Part shown: positions 61,353 to 64,000 of the stretch, one piece after another
How positions within the stretch are numbered: the stretch's first letter is position 1
How the letters are laid out: each line of letters begins with the position of its first letter
Assembly (NCBI GenBank): GCA_937920725.1
Contig: CALEUW010000021.1
Location: forward strand, 42,994 to 106,993
Direction of reading: 5' to 3'
Source: UMGS1601 sp900553335
GTDB lineage: Bacteria; Bacillota; Clostridia; Oscillospirales; Ruminococcaceae
Length of the DNA: 64,000 nt
Translations under genes and position numbers: made by a program
The notes under the pieces: generated by a model
Databases searched by the model: none
Told to the model about the DNA's origin: nothing
Seen by the model: only the letters and a program-made list of their open reading frames with translations

Positions 61353-62185
61353 TGCAATCCCTCGCTTTCTCTGATCCGCTCAAGAAATTCTACAGCTAAG
61401 TCGCTGTAAAATTCGGAAAGCGTATTTTTCTTTCTATGTTCGTTCTTTGCAATTACACACGGAAGATGAACGTTGTTAGCCTGTTCAATTTGCGCCTTCC
61501 TGTCGGGGATCTGAGTTGTAAACAAGTACTCGCTGTATTCGGCTCTTGCGCTTGAAAGTAAATCCTTAGCAATGTTTGACTGCTCAGTTACTTTGTTAAG
61601 CACAATACCGATAATCCTTACGTTGTAATACCTGCGGTATATTTTCTTTACAACTTCAGAAACATCATACAGGCTGTTTATCCCTACCTCCGTAATTGGC
61701 ATTGCATAATTAACGCCGTAAAGTATCTGAGGAACAAGATGAGCTACAAGGCTGTCTTTGCAATCAACAAAAACAAAATCATAGTTCTTAAACATTTCGC
61801 CTTCAAACACTTTTGCCACACACATATTATCCTCCTCGGAATCCGAAAGATTTCGTGGAAGAATCTCAAGGGTATTTCTGTTTGCCGGCATATAATCCAA
61901 ACCGTACTCAGTATGTTTGATAAATCCTTTTTTGTCTTCTTCGGAAACAATAGGAAAATCAACACCTTCAAGCTGATCGTATATGTACTCGCTTATGGTT
62001 TTAGTTTTTACCGACGGCGGTACATATCCGAGGTTTGTAGACAGATCTTGCTGAGGATTGAGATCGACAACAAGTACTCTCTTGTTTTGGTTGATAACGA
62101 GTGATCCGGCAAGATTTAACAAAGTTGCGGTCTTGCCAACACCGCCTTTTTCGCTGACTACAGCGATTGTCAATGGTTTTTTCAT
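61349..62185 (-). CDS. parA: ParA-family partition ATPase
   Basis: A 278-aa Walker-type ATPase: deviant Walker A VVSEKGGVGKTATLLNLAG near the N-terminus, VLVVDLNPQQDLSTNLGY as A', and NYDFVFVDCKDSLVAHLV as Walker B. No N-terminal HTH, so autoregulation is unlikely. Start at 62185 with AAGGAGG. A hairpin repeat with T6 lies 27 nt upstream, and only 49 nt separate it from the integrase stop, leaving no room for a promoter outside the integrase gene. Confidence 0.94.
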   Translation of the reverse strand: MKKPLTIAVVSEKGGVGKTATLLNLAGSLVINQNKRVLVVDLNPQQDLSTNLGYVPPSVKTKTISEYIYDQLEGVDFPIVSEEDKKGFIKHTEYGLDYMPANRNTLEILPRNLSDSEEDNMCVAKVFEGEMFKNYDFVFVDCKDSLVAHLVPQILYGVNYAMPITEVGINSLYDVSEVVKKIYRRYYNVRIIGIVLNKVTEQSNIAKDLLSSARAEYSEYLFTTQIPDRKAQIEQANNVHLPCVIAKNEHRKKNTLSEFYSDLAVEFLERIRESEGLQ

Positions 62186-62211
62186 GGTTTTTCCTCCTTA
62201 AAAATAAAAAA

Positions 62212-62230
62212 GTGGGACATAAAGTCCCAC
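62212..62230 (-). repeat. Hairpin repeat before parA
   Basis: GTGGGACATAAAGTCCCAC, exact consensus, 5 nt after the integrase stop and, in the sense strand, followed by TTTTTTATTTTT and the parA ribosome-binding site. Confidence 0.9.
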
Positions 62231-62234
62231 CGGA

Positions 62235-63323
62235 TTAACATACTCTTTGCGATTTGTTATAACAGCTCTCAAGATTACTGTTAATAGTATTCGCTATTTT
62301 TTCATTCATAGTTTCATGTATATAAATATTACCTGTTGTCTTAACATCAGAATGACCTAAGTACACGGAAACGTCCTTTAAATCAAACCCAAACTCATTG
62401 TGCAAATACGTTGCACAAGAATGTCTTAAATCGTGAAACCTGACATTTATATCGAAATCGTTATCTTTCAGTATCTTTTTAAAATGCCTTGAAACGTTAT
62501 TCGGATTTAAAAGACCTCCGTTCAAACCTAAGCATACATATTCAAGATTTGTTTTGATATATTTCGGTGATTTGGCTCTATCTGTTTGCTGCTGCTTAAT
62601 TCTCTTTAGTTCAAAAACCATGAAATCAGACAAAGGAATTGAGCGCCGTGATGTTGCGTTCTTAGTGCTTTCAGATAATACTGTTTCACATTTATGGTTA
62701 TGTAAATTATAAGTCCTTATACAGGTTGATTTTATATTTACAACTCTATTATCAAAATCTATATCGCTCCACCTTAGTCCCAATGCTTCAGACCGCCTCA
62801 AGCCGAGAAGCGAAGATAAAAGAATCGGAGGATAATCATTAAGATTTTTAGTAATCTCCAACAATCTCCATATCTCATTAAACGGCAATGTATGATAATC
62901 AAATTTCTCAGTTTTTATAGCATCCGTTTTCATTACTACATTTTCGCTGATCATATCGTGCTTGTACGCAAAAGAAAAAATTGCTCGTAAAGTGGATCGA
63001 TGGCTTTTTACTGTTTGACGAGATAATCCATCGCAGAGCTTTAGAGCAAAGTACTTTTCAATATCATTACTTGTTATAGTTTCCAAAAAGTAATCTTTAA
63101 AATACGGCTTAAAGTGTTTTTCCACATGAATGGCATATCCGCTATATGTGTCAGGTTTAACTTTAGTCTTTTTGATTGATAACCATTCATCAAAGTAGTC
63201 ATTCAATGGTGTTTTGTGCTTTTCATTAAGCACTTCTAAATCTTGTCTTAACTTTAAATTTTCTGATGTCAACAGAATACACATTTCTTTGTAGTATTCA
63301 ATACTTTTGTTTTGTGCGTTCAT
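62235..63323 (-). CDS. int: ICE integrase (tyrosine recombinase)
   Basis: A 362-aa phage-type integrase: an N-terminal coiled segment, a core-binding domain (TPLNDYFDEWLSIKKTKVKPDTYSGYAIHVEKH) and the catalytic domain with the first Arg in LLGLRRSEALGLRWSDID, HDLRHSCATYLH (HxxR), YLGHSDVKTTGNIYIH with the third His and the nucleophile Tyr. It should cut at the tRNA-Ser core. GGGGG lies about 8 nt before the ATG. It points away from the tRNA, as is usual. No excisionase is seen next to it. Confidence 0.94.
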   Translation of the reverse strand: MNAQNKSIEYYKEMCILLTSENLKLRQDLEVLNEKHKTPLNDYFDEWLSIKKTKVKPDTYSGYAIHVEKHFKPYFKDYFLETITSNDIEKYFALKLCDGLSRQTVKSHRSTLRAIFSFAYKHDMISENVVMKTDAIKTEKFDYHTLPFNEIWRLLEITKNLNDYPPILLSSLLGLRRSEALGLRWSDIDFDNRVVNIKSTCIRTYNLHNHKCETVLSESTKNATSRRSIPLSDFMVFELKRIKQQQTDRAKSPKYIKTNLEYVCLGLNGGLLNPNNVSRHFKKILKDNDFDINVRFHDLRHSCATYLHNEFGFDLKDVSVYLGHSDVKTTGNIYIHETMNEKIANTINSNLESCYNKSQRVC

Positions 63324-63443
63324 TGTAATAACCCCCTTAAAATAATTTGACTTAAACTATTTTCTTTACCCGGAGATAATTAATATAACACATTTTTTGA
63401 TATTTGGACAGATTTTAACATTTTAAGTGATTATCTGATATTT

Positions 63444-63475
63444 CTCTGAGCAGCCAACTTATTAGCCGCTCAGAG
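63444..63475. repeat. Inverted repeat upstream of the integrase gene
   Basis: CTCTGAGC...GCTCAGAG, an 8-bp dyad with inner GGCT/AGCC, without T-run; possible regulatory or arm-type site. Confidence 0.5.
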
Positions 63476-63482
63476 TGTATAT

Positions 63483-63501
63483 ATGGGATATAAAGTCCCA
63501 T
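63483..63501. repeat. Hairpin repeat upstream of the integrase gene
   Basis: ATGGGAT-ATAAA-GTCCCAT, about 160 nt before the integrase start, no T-run. Here the changed base pairs as G.U on the plus strand, unlike the others. Confidence 0.75.
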
Positions 63502-63604
63502 CAGTTTATTTGTTTATTTTTAAGGCTAAAATCTTTTTGCCTGCGTGTGTGCAGCATTTCAGCTGTAGTGACATCTGTGATTACAGGGGAGTTGTTGATT
63601 TCTT

Positions 63605-63763
63605 TTATCCGCTGTGTTGCAAGACCTCCTTGCCAGTATTCTCGTCTACGGGTTGCCGTCCTTCGTAGGTGTATATACTATCGTAAGTTTTCAAAAGATG
63701 GACTCGCTCAATTACGGTTGCCTTGCTGTTTGATTGCTTTATGGGTTTATGCTTCAGTAGCAT
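63605..63763 (-). CDS. Possible 52-aa protein at the right end of the ICE
   Basis: MLLKHKPIKQSNSKATVIER opens a 52-codon frame ending in EVLQHSG with balanced amino-acid use (for example YTYEGRQPVDENTGKEV). It lacks a clear ribosome-binding site and the ATG directly follows an in-frame TAA. It may be real and small or the decayed end of a gene. No family name is offered. Confidence 0.35.
   Translation of the reverse strand: MLLKHKPIKQSNSKATVIERVHLLKTYDSIYTYEGRQPVDENTGKEVLQHSG

Positions 63764-64000
<237 letters not shown>

Noticed and set aside
22928..62230. CRISPR array from the repeated palindrome
   Set aside because: Copies are kilobases apart, not regularly spaced, lie in gene leaders, and no cas genes are present.

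Overview
The window looks like a low-GC anaerobic, spore-forming Firmicute of the Ruminococcus/Oscillospiraceae type. The evidence is a sigma-E/SpoIIGA sporulation pair, a secreted protein with a cellulosome-type dockerin, Shine-Dalgarno-rich gene starts and many intrinsic terminators. The assignment is an inference from gene content; no rRNA is present to confirm it.

Positions 1-16,700 are chromosome. A minus-strand redox cluster (aldo/keto reductase, RibD-like reductase, three exported flavodoxin paralogs of which one carries a dockerin, an iron-type alcohol dehydrogenase and an esterase-like hydrolase) sits beside a small HTH protein and a LysR regulator. Then come sigE-spoIIGA, an ECF sigma factor with a membrane partner and a small secreted protein, purC, rplS and a sodium:neurotransmitter-type symporter. 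From about 15.65 to 16.3 kb there is a gene graveyard: a frameshifted P-type ATPase piece and the tail of an old tyrosine integrase.

Positions 16,728-63,945 are one integrative and conjugative element (ICE). The same 55-bp tRNA-Ser(UGA) 3' segment occurs at 16,728 and at 63,946, which gives a 47,218-bp unit. Right to left (the main direction of transcription, minus strand) it carries integrase, ParA, ParB, a structured RNA, a Cys-rich peptide, a giant Fn3 protein, an SF1 helicase, a GNAT-like protein, a SpaA-fold adhesin, a small island of membrane proteins, a SipW/TasA-type matrix-fibre operon, a replication-type HTH protein, SSBs, a MuF-C-like protein, LRR and HAD proteins, a SpoVG-like protein, a Toprim primase, a type IV secretion module (VirB2-, VirB6-, PrgI-, VirB4-like), two more SSB-like proteins, a ribbon-helix-helix protein, a candidate oriT with iterated repeats, a MobC-like protein, a Sel1-repeat relaxase and the coupling protein. 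At the far end a plus-strand GTPase/zinc-ribbon cargo operon lies between two copies of a ~72-nt repeat.

Two features stand out as possibly undescribed. First, at 60,016-60,388, downstream of parB, the minus strand encodes an array of four tRNA-like minihelices. Each has a 7-bp acceptor-like stem stacked without a gap on a 5-bp T-stem with a 7-nt loop TGCAANN, but no D or anticodon arm; the last one ends in ACCA. Second, a 19-bp hairpin (consensus GTGGGAC-N5-GTCCCAC) recurs about 15 times, mostly 23-34 nt upstream of the start codons of ICE genes and often followed by a T-run, so it looks like a shared attenuator. This suggests element-wide control by terminator readthrough.
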